Source: an uncultured Lachnospiraceae bacterium (GTDB lineage Bacteria; Bacillota; Clostridia; Lachnospirales; Lachnospiraceae). From it: DNA of 64,000 nucleotides. Where the stretch lies: contig CAMVPR010000006.1 of assembly GCA_947169385.1 (NCBI GenBank), forward strand, positions 23,171-87,170, written 5' to 3'. Under the pieces are notes generated by a model. The model saw nothing but the letters and a program-made list of their open reading frames with translations. It was not told the origin of the DNA and ran no database searches. Position 1 is the stretch's first letter; each line of letters begins with the position of its first letter. Shown here piece by piece: positions 27,838-37,414 of this stretch. The position numbers were made by a program, and so were the translations under genes.

Positions 27838-29360
27838 AGGAATACATAAGTGAACTTTCGCTGGCAGAATGCTATCAGTTACTCTCTGCTCTAGAGTTTA
27901 AAAATCAAAATATTAGCGCATGGAATAAGGCGATGGATGATCTGGGATTTTTTAGGTTTTTTACCAAAAAAAGAACAAAGGAGAAACTTAGACATGCTGA
28001 TGAAGATTTTAAAAGAATTGTAATAAAGTTGTCTCGCTCGTTAGTAGAAAAAATTCAGAAAAACTTAGAGTTTACTAGAAAAGATATAATAAATCTTATC
28101 AAAAAAGACCGTAATATGCAAAGTCAGCTAGATGAAATTCGTAAAAATCTTAGCTTTAGCAATTGGCGTGATACCATAGGTAATCAAAAAGTAGACGGCA
28201 AGCGATATAAGGATTTACCACCATATCATAAAGCATTTAGGGTTGTGGCGGATTGTTGTGAATATATTTTTAAAGATTGTGAAGTAGAAGAACCTTCTAT
28301 TAGAACAGCTTTGGATAATCTTGGCATAAGAGAAAGTGATAGGATATGTTTAGAAGAATTTTGTTCATTGACGACAATATGTCAAAGCGATATCTATTTA
28401 ACTTCTTTTTCACTATGTGAGAATGGAAGAATAGAAGAACTGTCTCCTTACGGAAGAATAATCTACTCTTATCCCAAATATCAGCGTGATACTATTAATA
28501 AACCTGAATATAGCAATAATTGTGAAGGAATATGGGAATTATATTGGAACAAAGTAAACGAAAATGAGAGGGTTGAAAAGGAGGTTTCTCCAACTGATTT
28601 GTGTATAAATCTAATTAAGGATATAAAAGAAGTAGTAAAGCCCTCAATTATGGAAATGGTATCTATAAAAGAGGATTCTAATACATTAAATTTGCCATCT
28701 GATGATGATAATATGAGTAATTTGTATTTAATTAAGATTACACCTGAGGGAGTTAGTAAAATTAGTGTTGATGGTACTGTTTCATTAATGAAAGGAAATC
28801 CTGGAAAACATTATGTTGTTTCTGAGGAATTGAAAGAATATATTGAAAATTCTATTGAAAATTGGCATCCTAAAGCATGGATAGTTGGTAGGAATGTACT
28901 TGAAAATATGCCTGCAGTCAAACCTCGTGTAGAGAGTAAAGCACCGATTGTTTATTTGTCGGATTATTATATGAGGTTATGGTTTGAATCATGTTCAGCT
29001 CATGTCAGAAAAACAAATAAGTTTTTAGCATTTGCAGAATACTACGATCATAGTATGTATTTTCAAGGATACAGATTATCCGATGATGGCGAGAAGTTTT
29101 CAAAAGAATTTACTGATAAATGTGTGGATTATAACAAGTTAAAAAAGAATATTCGCAAGTCTTTAGAAGATATGTTTTCGTGTGAGTGGGATCAAATAAA
29201 AAAATATCGCACTTTTACGGTGGATGCATATTTGGAAGAAAAATTGGATAGTAATAAACTTAAGGTATATATGGTTGAAAACAGTTGGGAAAGTGTTCTT
29301 AACGAATCTGAAGAAAAATTTATTGAAATCACAGATAAGTTGATTACAATAAATAGCTAG
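27705..29360 (+). CDS. Unknown protein coupled to the patatin gene
   Basis: 551 residues, soluble, mixed alpha/beta, with no motif that I recognise. The first 46 residues hold a repeat of [14 protein letters not shown] that derives from a 69-bp duplication; translation may start at 27705 or 27774. Residues 45-140 look helical and charged, and 325-360 include a beta-rich stretch ([18 protein letters not shown]). There is no P-loop, nuclease, TIR or nucleotidyltransferase signature. The overlap with the patatin gene and the WYL regulator 37 bases downstream suggest a three-gene unit, where this protein could be sensor or partner. Confidence 0.85.
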   Translation: MSQENFNESRENKVIVDDERSISMSQEYLNESRENKVIVDDERIEEYISELSLAECYQLLSALEFKNQNISAWNKAMDDLGFFRFFTKKRTKEKLRHADEDFKRIVIKLSRSLVEKIQKNLEFTRKDIINLIKKDRNMQSQLDEIRKNLSFSNWRDTIGNQKVDGKRYKDLPPYHKAFRVVADCCEYIFKDCEVEEPSIRTALDNLGIRESDRICLEEFCSLTTICQSDIYLTSFSLCENGRIEELSPYGRIIYSYPKYQRDTINKPEYSNNCEGIWELYWNKVNENERVEKEVSPTDLCINLIKDIKEVVKPSIMEMVSIKEDSNTLNLPSDDDNMSNLYLIKITPEGVSKISVDGTVSLMKGNPGKHYVVSEELKEYIENSIENWHPKAWIVGRNVLENMPAVKPRVESKAPIVYLSDYYMRLWFESCSAHVRKTNKFLAFAEYYDHSMYFQGYRLSDDGEKFSKEFTDKCVDYNKLKKNIRKSLEDMFSCEWDQIKKYRTFTVDAYLEEKLDSNKLKVYMVENSWESVLNESEEKFIEITDKLITINS

Positions 29361-29397
29361 TAATCAAACAAAAGAACTGTCATAAGAAGGTGATTGT

Positions 29398-30408
29398 TTG
29401 AGTAAAGATTCTAAAAATATCAGAGTATTGTCTATTTATATTATGCTTTGCAAAGGTCAATATGTAAATAAGAAGGAACTTGCGCACAGTTTTGATGTAA
29501 ATGAGCGCTCGATACAAAGGGATATTGACGATATTCGTGCATTTCTTGATGAGCAACATGTTAAATATGGAGATAAGCGTGAGGTAATGTATGATAGAAT
29601 TAAAAAAGAATATATTATGGTTGGGGATGAACCCACTATGCTCTCAAGTAGTGAGATACTTGCGGTTTCCAAGATACTTTTAGAGAGTCGTGCGTTTCCT
29701 AAAAGAGAACTTAATTCTATACTTAACAAGGTAATTAATAGTTGTACACCGCTTAAGAACAAGAAAATTGTTAATGAACTCATATCTAACGAGAAATATC
29801 ACTATGTTGAACTTAACCATAGTGAATACATACAAGATAGGCTGTGGAATATTGGATTTGACATACATGATAGTAATCTTGTAATCATCAATTATATGAG
29901 GCAGGTAGCGCAAGGAGAGCTTGTTAAACATATTGTTGAACCTGTCTCAATACTGTTTTCAGAGTATTACTTTTACTTGTGTGCGTACATCGTTAAAAAG
30001 GATGATTCCGGGAGATATATACACACTTATAACTATCCTACTATTTTTAGAATTGATAGGATAAAGTACTACAATAGACTGGGGCAAAAGTTCAGAAAGT
30101 CATATGCTAATCGATTCGAAGAGGGTGAGTTCAGAAAACGAGTTCAGTTTATGTATGCCGGACAGCTTGAACGAGTTGTATTCAAGTTTTATGGGAGTAA
30201 TCCCGAAGCAGTATTAGATCGCCTTCCTACCGCCGTAATAAAAGAACAATCCGATAACGAATACTTGATTGAATCAGAGGTATATGGCAAGGGGATTGTA
30301 ATGTGGCTTTTGAGTCAGGGGAACAAGATTGAGGTTATTAAACCTAAAAAAATTAGAGAAGAAATGAGGGAGACACTTTTCAATATGCTTGAAAGGTATG
30401 AATCGTAG
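29398..30408 (+). CDS. WYL-domain transcriptional regulator
   Basis: 336 residues starting at TTG 29398 after AAGGTGATTG. The N-terminal winged HTH is of the HTH_11/DeoR type (YVNKKELAHSFDVNERSIQRDIDDIRAFL, motif split around residues 22-50). A WYL-fold ligand domain follows (about 135-220; FSEYYFYLCAYI, FRIDRIKYY), then a C-terminal WCX extension. WYL regulators often control phage-defence or DNA-damage genes. It is the last gene of the patatin unit and is followed by a strong terminator. Confidence 0.88.
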   Translation: MSKDSKNIRVLSIYIMLCKGQYVNKKELAHSFDVNERSIQRDIDDIRAFLDEQHVKYGDKREVMYDRIKKEYIMVGDEPTMLSSSEILAVSKILLESRAFPKRELNSILNKVINSCTPLKNKKIVNELISNEKYHYVELNHSEYIQDRLWNIGFDIHDSNLVIINYMRQVAQGELVKHIVEPVSILFSEYYFYLCAYIVKKDDSGRYIHTYNYPTIFRIDRIKYYNRLGQKFRKSYANRFEEGEFRKRVQFMYAGQLERVVFKFYGSNPEAVLDRLPTAVIKEQSDNEYLIESEVYGKGIVMWLLSQGNKIEVIKPKKIREEMRETLFNMLERYES

Positions 30409-30498
30409 TGTTGAAGGTGTCTGTCCTTAAATTTGTTCCCGGTCACATTCATTTCCTAACATCTCCTAAAGTTCAGCCCTTTCCGTAACGTTAGAAAC

Positions 30499-30555
30499 GT
30501 GCGCCGCCAGGCGCACTATAACCCAATTTTCTGCAAGCAGAAAATCGGGTTTTTT
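30499..30555 (+). terminator. Terminator after the patatin-WYL unit
   Basis: A hairpin GTGCGCC-gcca-GGCGCAC (30499-30516) is followed by a long stem CCCAATTTTCTGC-aa-GCAGAAAATCGGG and six T (30521-30555). The flanking 30409-30498 and 30556-30618 hold no gene. Confidence 0.85.
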
Positions 30556-30618
30556 AACGATTTATCATTTTCAGTCGTAAATCAATTAGAAAATTCAAAG
30601 ATTCAGTGTGTTATATTC

Positions 30619-31497
30619 TTAGACATAAATACTTTGGTACTCAACAAACTTTCGGTCAATAGGGAGCGAAAATGTTGAAATATCGCAACCTCGTAACATA
30701 TGGTTCAAGTCCTTTACATTAGTAGTGTTCAGCTTTGATAAATCCAAACCAGCGAGCTGACTGCACCCTAAAAACATAGAGCGCATATTCACAACGTTTC
30801 TTGTATCAAATTCGGTTATATCAAGTGATTTAAGACTATTACAACCAGCAAACATTCCTTGCATGAATAGTGTATTTCTGGTTGTAAAGCTTGATAAATC
30901 TATTCTTTCCAAATTCGAGCAATCTCTAAACATACTATGCATATCCTTTACTTTTACGGTGTTAAATGTAGACAAGTCAAGCTCTGCCAGGTTTGTGCAA
31001 CCGAAAAACATCCTTGCCATATTCTCAGTATTACTAGTATCTAATTCGGATAGGTCCAGCTCATGTCCCTCAAAGAAACACTCGTCCAAGTCACAAAACA
31101 AATCCTCACAGTTTTTAGGTGCTACACCGGTAAGTTTAAGAAAGTCTATCTTTAAACATTCTCTTTTATTGGTTACAAACTCATCAATGTCTACCTCAAT
31201 AAATGCTGTACTCTTTTTCTCATCGTATTCTTTCAAAGATTTAGATAATCTTTCCCAATCTTCATAAGTCAAAACTCTATGCGAATCTGTAGTTGTTTTA
31301 ATATGACTATCGTCATTATTCAAATTATCGGAACTATACGATGTATACTCACCAGACCTTCTGTTAGCCAAATACATAGATACACCAGCACCAAGCAAAG
31401 CTCCTACTGCACCTGCTAAAATAACACCTCCAATTCCTATTCCTGTACTATCATCATCTACATAACATGTGTCAATAACTTCCGCTTCTTCAAACAT
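30619..31497 (-). CDS. DUF285/BspA-like leucine-rich repeat protein with one membrane helix
   Basis: 292 residues. A single hydrophobic helix lies at about 20-44 (IGIGGVILAGAVGALLGAGV) with no cleavable signal. From about residue 145 there are repeats of the DUF285 type: LDLSTFNT...M..MF.DCSNLE, about 24 residues each, at least five copies. Such repeats are common on surfaces of Mycoplasma and Firmicutes. The topology implied is N-in with a repeat ectodomain. The start has GGAGG and TATAAT lies at 31536-31541. Confidence 0.82.
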   Translation of the reverse strand: MFEEAEVIDTCYVDDDSTGIGIGGVILAGAVGALLGAGVSMYLANRRSGEYTSYSSDNLNNDDSHIKTTTDSHRVLTYEDWERLSKSLKEYDEKKSTAFIEVDIDEFVTNKRECLKIDFLKLTGVAPKNCEDLFCDLDECFFEGHELDLSELDTSNTENMARMFFGCTNLAELDLSTFNTVKVKDMHSMFRDCSNLERIDLSSFTTRNTLFMQGMFAGCNSLKSLDITEFDTRNVVNMRSMFLGCSQLAGLDLSKLNTTNVKDLNHMLRGCDISTFSLPIDRKFVEYQSIYV

Positions 31498-31833
31498 ACT
31501 AATACACCTCCAATGGAAAAACTATCAGTTACTGAATTATACTATAATTCATTGCAAGGACAGAATGTGTCATTGTAATGAATTATTATAGCGTAGAAGT
31601 AAAAACATTTATGTATTATGAATAAAGAAACCAACACATTTGTAGGTGTTATCTCCTAGGCTTATAAGAGAGATTTTCTCCAAAAGTGCAAAAGTCCTGA
31701 TATTATTCATTTTAATTTCGAAAATAAAATGAATATTTTCAGGTTTTTGACACTTCCTTCAGTCTGTGTTATACTATGCCCATACTTAATGCAACTCATA
31801 ATGTAACTGCAACTATCCGGGAGGGATGCATTT
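31498..31833. other. Divergent intergenic region
   Basis: No gene is visible in these 336 bases. They contain the minus-strand promoter of the DUF285 gene with the palindrome (G)GACA-N5-TGTC(A) at 31558-31572, an AT-rich middle, and the palindrome plus promoter of the ATPase (31704-31775). Confidence 0.6.
31704..31775 (+). promoter_or_regulatory. ATPase promoter with 32-bp palindrome
   Basis: TTGACA (31747-31752), 17 bases, TATACT (31770-31775): a near-consensus promoter. Upstream at 31704-31735 is an inverted repeat of two 16-base arms with only one mismatched pair, centred on TTTCGAAA. Its ends (TATTCA / TGAATA) and the TCGAAAA core recall the 32-bp tandem repeat before the paralogous ATPase at 15218. 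Confidence 0.7.
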
Positions 31834-33129
31834 ATGTACAGAAAATTCTATGAAGAACTATCTTTTTGGGAAGATAATAACATCAAAGAACCTATGTTAA
31901 TAATGGGGGCCAGACAGATTGGCAAGACTTGGCTCATTAAAAAATTCTGTGAAGACAGATATAAAGATTATGTATATATCAATCTTGAAGAAAGAGAAGA
32001 TATTAAATCAGTATTTGAAGGAAATCTATCCCCTAAAACCATACTTACAAATATTGGAATTATTTTAGGGAAAAAGATCAATACTAACACAACTATTGTG
32101 ATAGATGAGATACAGCAGAGTGAAAGGGCACTTACTTCACTAAAGTATTTTTGTGAGGCAGAGGAGAATTACAGAATAATAGTAGCAGGAAGCCTTCTTG
32201 GTGTAAAGATTAATAGGTTTGAGACTTCATTTCCTGTTGGCAAAGTATACATTAAACGTATGTATCCAATGGATTTCGAGGAGTTTTTGCTCGCGTGCGA
32301 TGAGCATGACCTGGTAGAGTGCATAAAGAATTCCTATGCTAATATGTCATTTGTTCCGGAAGCTATTCATAATAAAGCCCTTGGATTATACCATGATTAC
32401 CTTATTGTAGGAGGTATGCCGCAAGTAGTAATGAATTATGTGGCAAATGATAAAGATATCATGCTATTTAACAGAGATTATCTTGAATTTCTTAGATTAG
32501 CATATCTGGCAGACATGTCTAAATATGTTATCAACGCTACTGAAACAGTTAAGATATCTGCTGTATATGAAAGTATACCAAGACAACTTGCCAGGGACAA
32601 TCCTAAGTTTAAGTATAAAGAAATTAAGGAAACCGCTGTCAAAAGGGATTATTACGGTCCTATTGATTGGCTGGCTTCATCCGGAATGGTATATAAGATT
32701 AATAAATTGGAAATACCTAATACTCCAATTAAATCCTACGCTAATCAAGACAGCTTTAAGCTATATATGTCAGATGTTGGTATATTATGTAAAATGTGCG
32801 GCATTTATCCTAATGATTTAAGTGTTTCCAACAATAACATATATAAAGGAGCTGTAATTGAGAACTATGTATTTGAACAGCTTATATCAAAGCACTCTGA
32901 TTTGTTCTATTATAAGCCTTCTGATAGTATGGAGATAGATATTGTTACTAATATAGAAGGAAATGTTGTTCCAATTGAGATTAAGTCAGGAAGGCATAAA
33001 AGATCAACCAGTCTTAAGAACTATATTGCCAAACACTCTCCGGAATATTCTATAAGGATATCTGAGAATAACTTTGGTATGATTGATAACCTTAAATCAG
33101 TCCCGTTATATGCTGTTTTTTGTATTTAG
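31834..33129 (+). CDS. AAA_14/DUF4143 family ATP-binding protein
   Basis: 431 residues, the third COG1373 ATPase in the window and the closest to 13878. Walker A GARQIGKTWL, Walker B IVIDEIQQSE, sensor IVAGSLLGVKI, the signature SFPVGKV...MYPMDFEEF, and a C-terminal nuclease-like fold (SMEIDIV, VPIEIKSGR). RBS GGAGGG. It stands alone, with a strong promoter upstream and a long hairpin downstream. No biochemical role is known for the family; a defence or toxin-antitoxin-like function has been guessed but not shown. Confidence 0.88.
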   Translation: MYRKFYEELSFWEDNNIKEPMLIMGARQIGKTWLIKKFCEDRYKDYVYINLEEREDIKSVFEGNLSPKTILTNIGIILGKKINTNTTIVIDEIQQSERALTSLKYFCEAEENYRIIVAGSLLGVKINRFETSFPVGKVYIKRMYPMDFEEFLLACDEHDLVECIKNSYANMSFVPEAIHNKALGLYHDYLIVGGMPQVVMNYVANDKDIMLFNRDYLEFLRLAYLADMSKYVINATETVKISAVYESIPRQLARDNPKFKYKEIKETAVKRDYYGPIDWLASSGMVYKINKLEIPNTPIKSYANQDSFKLYMSDVGILCKMCGIYPNDLSVSNNNIYKGAVIENYVFEQLISKHSDLFYYKPSDSMEIDIVTNIEGNVVPIEIKSGRHKRSTSLKNYIAKHSPEYSIRISENNFGMIDNLKSVPLYAVFCI

Positions 33130-33172
33130 ATAAACTATTTTTGAGTGCCAGCAAAGAACGACAAAAGTCAAA

Positions 33173-33307
33173 AAACCAGAGGGACGCATCCTGTGGCTTT
33201 ACAACATAATTTTAGGGAACTTTTTATGCCTTTCAACATCAAAAAGTTCCCTAAAAAGATTCTTCGCTTCGCTCAGAATGACACTTTTATTTCTGACCCT
33301 CTGGTTT
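33173..33307. repeat. Nested inverted-repeat element
   Basis: Outer arms AAACCAGAGGG (33173-33183) and CCCTCTGGTTT (33297-33307) are perfect. Inside is a second perfect pair of 16-base arms, TTTTAGGGAACTTTTT (33210-33225) and its complement (33241-33256), around a 15-base loop. A fragment of the TGTCATYCTGAG family (33258-33283) is enclosed as well. The inner hairpin may stop transcription in either direction. Confidence 0.75.
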
Positions 33308-33337
33308 ATAAGATTCTTCGCTTCGCTCAGAATGACA
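33258..33337. repeat. Two right-end fragments of the TGTCATYCTGAG family
   Basis: The sequence gattcttcgcttcgctcag followed by aatgaca occurs at 33258-33283 and again at 33312-33337. Both match the right end of the 96-bp elements at 16417 and 16523 and lack the left end. Confidence 0.8.
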
Positions 33338-33343
33338 ATACTT

Positions 33344-33395
33344 CGTAGCGGCGAACATTGTTCGCCATTTTGGAGCACATTGTGCTTAAGCTACG
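33344..33395. repeat. Three-way-junction element, copy 3
   Basis: Outer arms CGTAGC (33344-33349) and GCTACG (33390-33395) enclose GGCGAAC-att-GTTCGCC and GGAGCAC-att-GTGCTta. It abuts the amt stop codon and may serve as its terminator. Confidence 0.8.
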
Positions 33396-33396
33396 G

Positions 33397-35193
33397 TTAC
33401 TCTACATCCTGCAAAGCATCGAAGTTCTCTTCTCCTGTACGAATCTTAACAACCCTGCTTACAGGATAAACGAATATCTTACCATCTCCAATCTTACCTG
33501 TATATAAAGTCCTCTTAGCAACCTCAATTACGTTATCAACAGGAATCTTACTTACTACAACCTCAAGCTTAATCTTAGGCAAGAGCGTAACGTCCATCTC
33601 AACACCACGATACTTCTCGCCGGCACCCTTCTGGATACCACATCCGCTGACCTGAGTTACGGTAATACCGGTAACTCCGAGGTTGTTAAGCGCTTTCTTG
33701 ATCTTATCGTAACGAGAAAGCTTGGTTATAATTACAACCTTATTAATTCCGCTATCAGATACAACACCTGCATTCACCATCTCAGCAGCCGCATTGACAA
33801 CAGGAACTGACGCATTCTTTTCCGCCTCAGAAGCATTTTCATAATTAGAATTGTTAAGGGAGGTATTCTCAAATGCTTCCTTACCAAGACTGGTATTCTC
33901 ATTTTCAAGCATACCTGCGTTAGACATATCCACAATACTGAATCCTGAGTAAGCTGATGCAAGACCATGCTCGGTTGAGTCAAGACCTTCAAGCTCTTCT
34001 TCCTCAGTTACTCTCAATCCGAAGATTGCCTTAATAAGGCCAAATACTATGAGCATTGTAATTGCTGTCCATGCTGCTACTGTTACAACTCCAAGTGCCT
34101 GTACTCCAAGCAAATGTGTACCTCCGCCGTAGAAAAGACCTACTAACGAATCATTACCCGGTGCTGAAGTTGTTGCGAAAAGTCCGGTTGCAATAGTTCC
34201 CCAGATACCGTTAATCATGTGGACTGCAACAGCACCAACAGGATCATCGATGCGAAGGACAAAATCAAGGAACCATACACCAAATACTACCAATAAACCG
34301 GCAACAGCTCCGATTATAAGTGCCCCAAATGCATCCGTAACGTCACAAGGTGCTGTAATCGCTACAAGACCTGCGAGTGATGCGTTAAGACACATTGAAA
34401 CATCAGGCTTACCATACTTAATCCAAGTAAATATCATACATACAACAGTTGCAACCGAAGGAGCAATAGTTGTTGTTACGAAAACTGAAGCAAGCTGCTC
34501 AGGTGATGTACAGGCTGCTCCGTTAAATCCATACCATCCAAGCCAAAGGATGAACACACCAAGAGCACCGATTACGATGTTGTGGCCAGGAAATGCATTG
34601 ACCTTGGTAACTGCACCTGCGCCATTCTTCTCAAACTTACCGATTCGAGCTCCAACCATCTTAGCTCCAACTAAAGCTGCAACACCACCTACCATGTGGA
34701 TTGCACATGATCCGGCAAAATCATGGAAGCCCATCTCGGCTAACCAACCGCCGCCCCAGATCCAGTGAGCTTCGATCGGATAGATAAGTCCGGAAATGAC
34801 ACCGGAATAAACACAGTAACTTAAGAACTTGGTTCTCTCTGCCATCGCACCACTAACGATAGTTGCGGTGGTTGCGCAGAACACAAGGTTAAAGATGAAG
34901 TTAGACCAATCAAAGTCCTGATATGCAGTGAAGATATCGAATCCCGGCTTTCCTATAAAACCTAACATATCCTCACCTAAAAGCAATCCAAAACCAATTA
35001 GGATGAACATACAGCATCCAATACAAAAATCCATGAGGTTCTTCATAAGAATATTACCCGCATTCTTCGCTCTTGAAAAACCTGCTTCAACCATCGCAAA
35101 TCCAGCCTGCATCCAGAACACCAACGCTGCTCCTATCAAAAACCAGACCGCGAATACCTGCCCGTTTATTGCACTCATTATTTCTTCCGTCAT
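33397..35193 (-). CDS. amt: Ammonium transporter fused to a PII signalling domain
   Basis: 598 residues. The Amt/Rh channel (about 1-405, eleven helices) has the twin pore histidines in FAGSCAIHMVGG and GAVAVHMINGIWG. A polar, Asn/Glu-rich linker (about 405-480) joins a complete PII domain (about 483-598) with the T-loop Tyr in EKYRGVEMD and the B-loop TGKIGDGKIFV. In most bacteria the PII protein GlnK is separate and plugs the channel when nitrogen is plentiful; here it is tethered. RBS GGAGG. It lies downstream of glnN with an attenuator between them. Confidence 0.95.
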   Translation of the reverse strand: MTEEIMSAINGQVFAVWFLIGAALVFWMQAGFAMVEAGFSRAKNAGNILMKNLMDFCIGCCMFILIGFGLLLGEDMLGFIGKPGFDIFTAYQDFDWSNFIFNLVFCATTATIVSGAMAERTKFLSYCVYSGVISGLIYPIEAHWIWGGGWLAEMGFHDFAGSCAIHMVGGVAALVGAKMVGARIGKFEKNGAGAVTKVNAFPGHNIVIGALGVFILWLGWYGFNGAACTSPEQLASVFVTTTIAPSVATVVCMIFTWIKYGKPDVSMCLNASLAGLVAITAPCDVTDAFGALIIGAVAGLLVVFGVWFLDFVLRIDDPVGAVAVHMINGIWGTIATGLFATTSAPGNDSLVGLFYGGGTHLLGVQALGVVTVAAWTAITMLIVFGLIKAIFGLRVTEEEELEGLDSTEHGLASAYSGFSIVDMSNAGMLENENTSLGKEAFENTSLNNSNYENASEAEKNASVPVVNAAAEMVNAGVVSDSGINKVVIITKLSRYDKIKKALNNLGVTGITVTQVSGCGIQKGAGEKYRGVEMDVTLLPKIKLEVVVSKIPVDNVIEVAKRTLYTGKIGDGKIFVYPVSRVVKIRTGEENFDALQDVE

Positions 35194-35218
35194 AGTTTAA
35201 TTCCTCCTTTGAGATTGG

Positions 35219-35259
35219 AAAAGGCGCTCCTAAGTATTACCTTAAGAACGCCTTTGTCC
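35219..35259 (-). promoter_or_regulatory. amt ANTAR-type attenuator leader
   Basis: The terminator stem pairs 35220-35234 with 35241-35255 (15 bp, three G-T wobbles, 6-base loop) and is followed by four T. The competing hairpin GGAC-AAAGGC-GTTC (35246-35259) has a six-base loop with A at 1 and G at 4, and shares the first arm of the terminator, exactly as at gltB and glnN. No strong promoter of its own is evident in 35260-35290; transcription may come from glnN. Confidence 0.7.
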
Positions 35260-35286
35260 ATTTATTATGTATTATGTTGATACCTA

Positions 35287-37386
35287 TTATTGAACACTGA
35301 AGAGAAGCTGTCCGTAGCTTGGGAACGGCCAATCTTTCTGTGGTGTAAGCATCTCTGCCTCGTCTACATACTTTCTAAGTTTCTCCATCTTAGGAAGTAA
35401 TTCGTCTCTTACAAATGCTGATGATTCGAAGACATCCTCTAAGGCCTTTAACTTTGAAAGTGCCTTTTCTAAGTCTTTTACAGAATCCAAAACATAGTCT
35501 GTTAATTCTGATAATCTCTCCATTGTAGAAACTTCATAATTACATTTGACATTGCTGCTAACCTGCTTCATCAATGACGCAGTCTTAGCTAAGCTATATA
35601 AATATCCTTCAATAGCCGGAAGATAATTCTTACGAACCATATCCACCATTGTAAGTCCTTCAATATTAACTGTCTTGACATAATTCTCAAGCATAATTTC
35701 GCATCTTGACTGAAGCTCTGCTTCTGTAAACACCTCATGTGCTAAGAGCATCTTCTTATTCTTCTCATCAAGAAGATGTGGCATAGCATCAGCAGTTGTC
35801 TTAAGATTAGATAACCCTCTAACCTCTGTTGCTTCCTTAACCCACTCATCACCATAACCGTTTCCATCGAAGAGGATTCTCTGATGATCAGTGATAACTC
35901 TCTTGATAAGGTTGTGAAGTGACGTCTCGAAATCGTCAGCCTTTTCCAACTCATCAGCGTATTGGCTAAGACTTTCAGCAACTGCTGCATTTAACATAAT
36001 GTTACAACAAGCAATGCTGTTAGATGAACCGAGTGATCTAAACTCGAACTTGTTACCTGTAAATGCAAATGGTGAAGTTCTGTTACGATCGGTAGTATCT
36101 CTTCTGAAGTTTGGAAGTGTATCTACACCAAGCTTCATCTTAACTTCTTCAGTTCCCTTATATGGCTTATCCTCTCTAATCGCATCCAGGATAGCTGTAA
36201 GCTCATCTCCTAAGAAGATTGAAATGATTGCAGGAGGAGCCTCATTAGCACCAAGCCTGTGATCGTTACCTGCTGTTGCTACAGACAATCTCAAAAGATC
36301 CTGATAATCATCAACCGCCTGAATTACTGCGCATAGGAACAGAAGAAACTGTGCATTCTCATAAGGTGTCTTACCCGGTGAAAGAAGATTGATACCGGTA
36401 TCTGTTCCGATTGACCAGTTGTTATGCTTACCGGAACCGTTAACTCCGGCAAATGGTTTCTCGTGAAGAAGACACTCCATGCCATGCTTAGCAGCAACTT
36501 TCTTCATAATCTCCATAGTTACCTGGTTAGAATCCGTAGCAATATTGGTCGTTGAGTAAATAGGTGCCAACTCGTGCTGTGCAGGCGCAACCTCGTTGTG
36601 CTCTGTCTTAGCAAGTATTCCAAGTTTCCAAAGTTCCTGGTTAAGATCCTCCATGAACTCTGTAACTCTTGGCTTAATTACTCCGAAGTAATGATCATCC
36701 ATCTCCTGACCTTTAGGTGGCATCGCACCAAAAAGTGTTCTTCCTGTATATTTAAGATCAGGTCTTAGATTAAACACACCTTTATCTACCAGGAAATATT
36801 CCTGCTCAGGTCCGACGCTTGTTCTAACGTTCTTAGCTTCGGTACCAAAAAGTTTAAGTATTCTAAGTGCCTGTTTATTGACACTCTGCATTGACCTTAA
36901 AAGCGGTGTCTTTTTGTCAAGTGCTTCTCCCGAATATGAGCAGAAGGCTGTTGGAATGCAGAGTGTGTGATCTTTTATAAACGCATAAGATGTTGGGTCC
37001 CACGCTGTATATCCTCTTGCTTCAAATGTAGCTCTTAATCCTCCTGACGGAAATGATGATGCATCAGGCTCACCCTTGATAAGCTCTTTACCTGAAAACT
37101 TCATTACAACTCCACCATCTTTGGTAGGCTCTATGAAGCTGTCATGCTTCTCAGCTGTAACTCCTGTAAGAGGCTGAAACCAATGTGTGAAATGGGTTGC
37201 TCCGTTCTCGAGAGCCCAATTCTTCATCTCCAATGCGACAGCATCTGCTACGCTTTCGTCAAGTTTCTCGTTCTCATCGATAGTCTTCTTAAGTGATGCA
37301 TACACATCATCTGATAGTCTGGCTTTCATTTCCTTATCATCGAAAACCAACGCGCCAAATAGCTCAGGTACATTAACCTTATCCAT
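35287..37386 (-). CDS. glnN: Glutamine synthetase type III
   Basis: 699 residues, typical of the GSIII dodecamer. Signatures: [17 protein letters not shown], the catalytic region [16 protein letters not shown], the ATP loop [14 protein letters not shown] and [11 protein letters not shown]. It makes glutamine from glutamate and ammonia. Start at ATG 37386 ([11 protein letters not shown]) after AAAGGAGATG; the longer frame to 37482 is the leader with its attenuator. It forms a nitrogen block with amt and duplicates the activity expected from the glnA at 17282. Confidence 0.97.
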   Translation of the reverse strand: MDKVNVPELFGALVFDDKEMKARLSDDVYASLKKTIDENEKLDESVADAVALEMKNWALENGATHFTHWFQPLTGVTAEKHDSFIEPTKDGGVVMKFSGKELIKGEPDASSFPSGGLRATFEARGYTAWDPTSYAFIKDHTLCIPTAFCSYSGEALDKKTPLLRSMQSVNKQALRILKLFGTEAKNVRTSVGPEQEYFLVDKGVFNLRPDLKYTGRTLFGAMPPKGQEMDDHYFGVIKPRVTEFMEDLNQELWKLGILAKTEHNEVAPAQHELAPIYSTTNIATDSNQVTMEIMKKVAAKHGMECLLHEKPFAGVNGSGKHNNWSIGTDTGINLLSPGKTPYENAQFLLFLCAVIQAVDDYQDLLRLSVATAGNDHRLGANEAPPAIISIFLGDELTAILDAIREDKPYKGTEEVKMKLGVDTLPNFRRDTTDRNRTSPFAFTGNKFEFRSLGSSNSIACCNIMLNAAVAESLSQYADELEKADDFETSLHNLIKRVITDHQRILFDGNGYGDEWVKEATEVRGLSNLKTTADAMPHLLDEKNKKMLLAHEVFTEAELQSRCEIMLENYVKTVNIEGLTMVDMVRKNYLPAIEGYLYSLAKTASLMKQVSSNVKCNYEVSTMERLSELTDYVLDSVKDLEKALSKLKALEDVFESSAFVRDELLPKMEKLRKYVDEAEMLTPQKDWPFPSYGQLLFSVQ

Positions 37387-37414
37387 AGCAACATCTCCTT
37401 TAATATTTTTTGGC

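Noticed and set aside
26741..30408. CBASS system (patatin effector CapV)
   Set aside because: No CD-NTase motif is visible in the 551-residue protein or its neighbours, and no E1/E2 or JAB genes.
33210..33256. Inner hairpin as an ordinary terminator of the ATPase
   Set aside because: There is no T run after either arm and the loop is 15 bases. It fits the nested repeat better, though it may still pause transcription.
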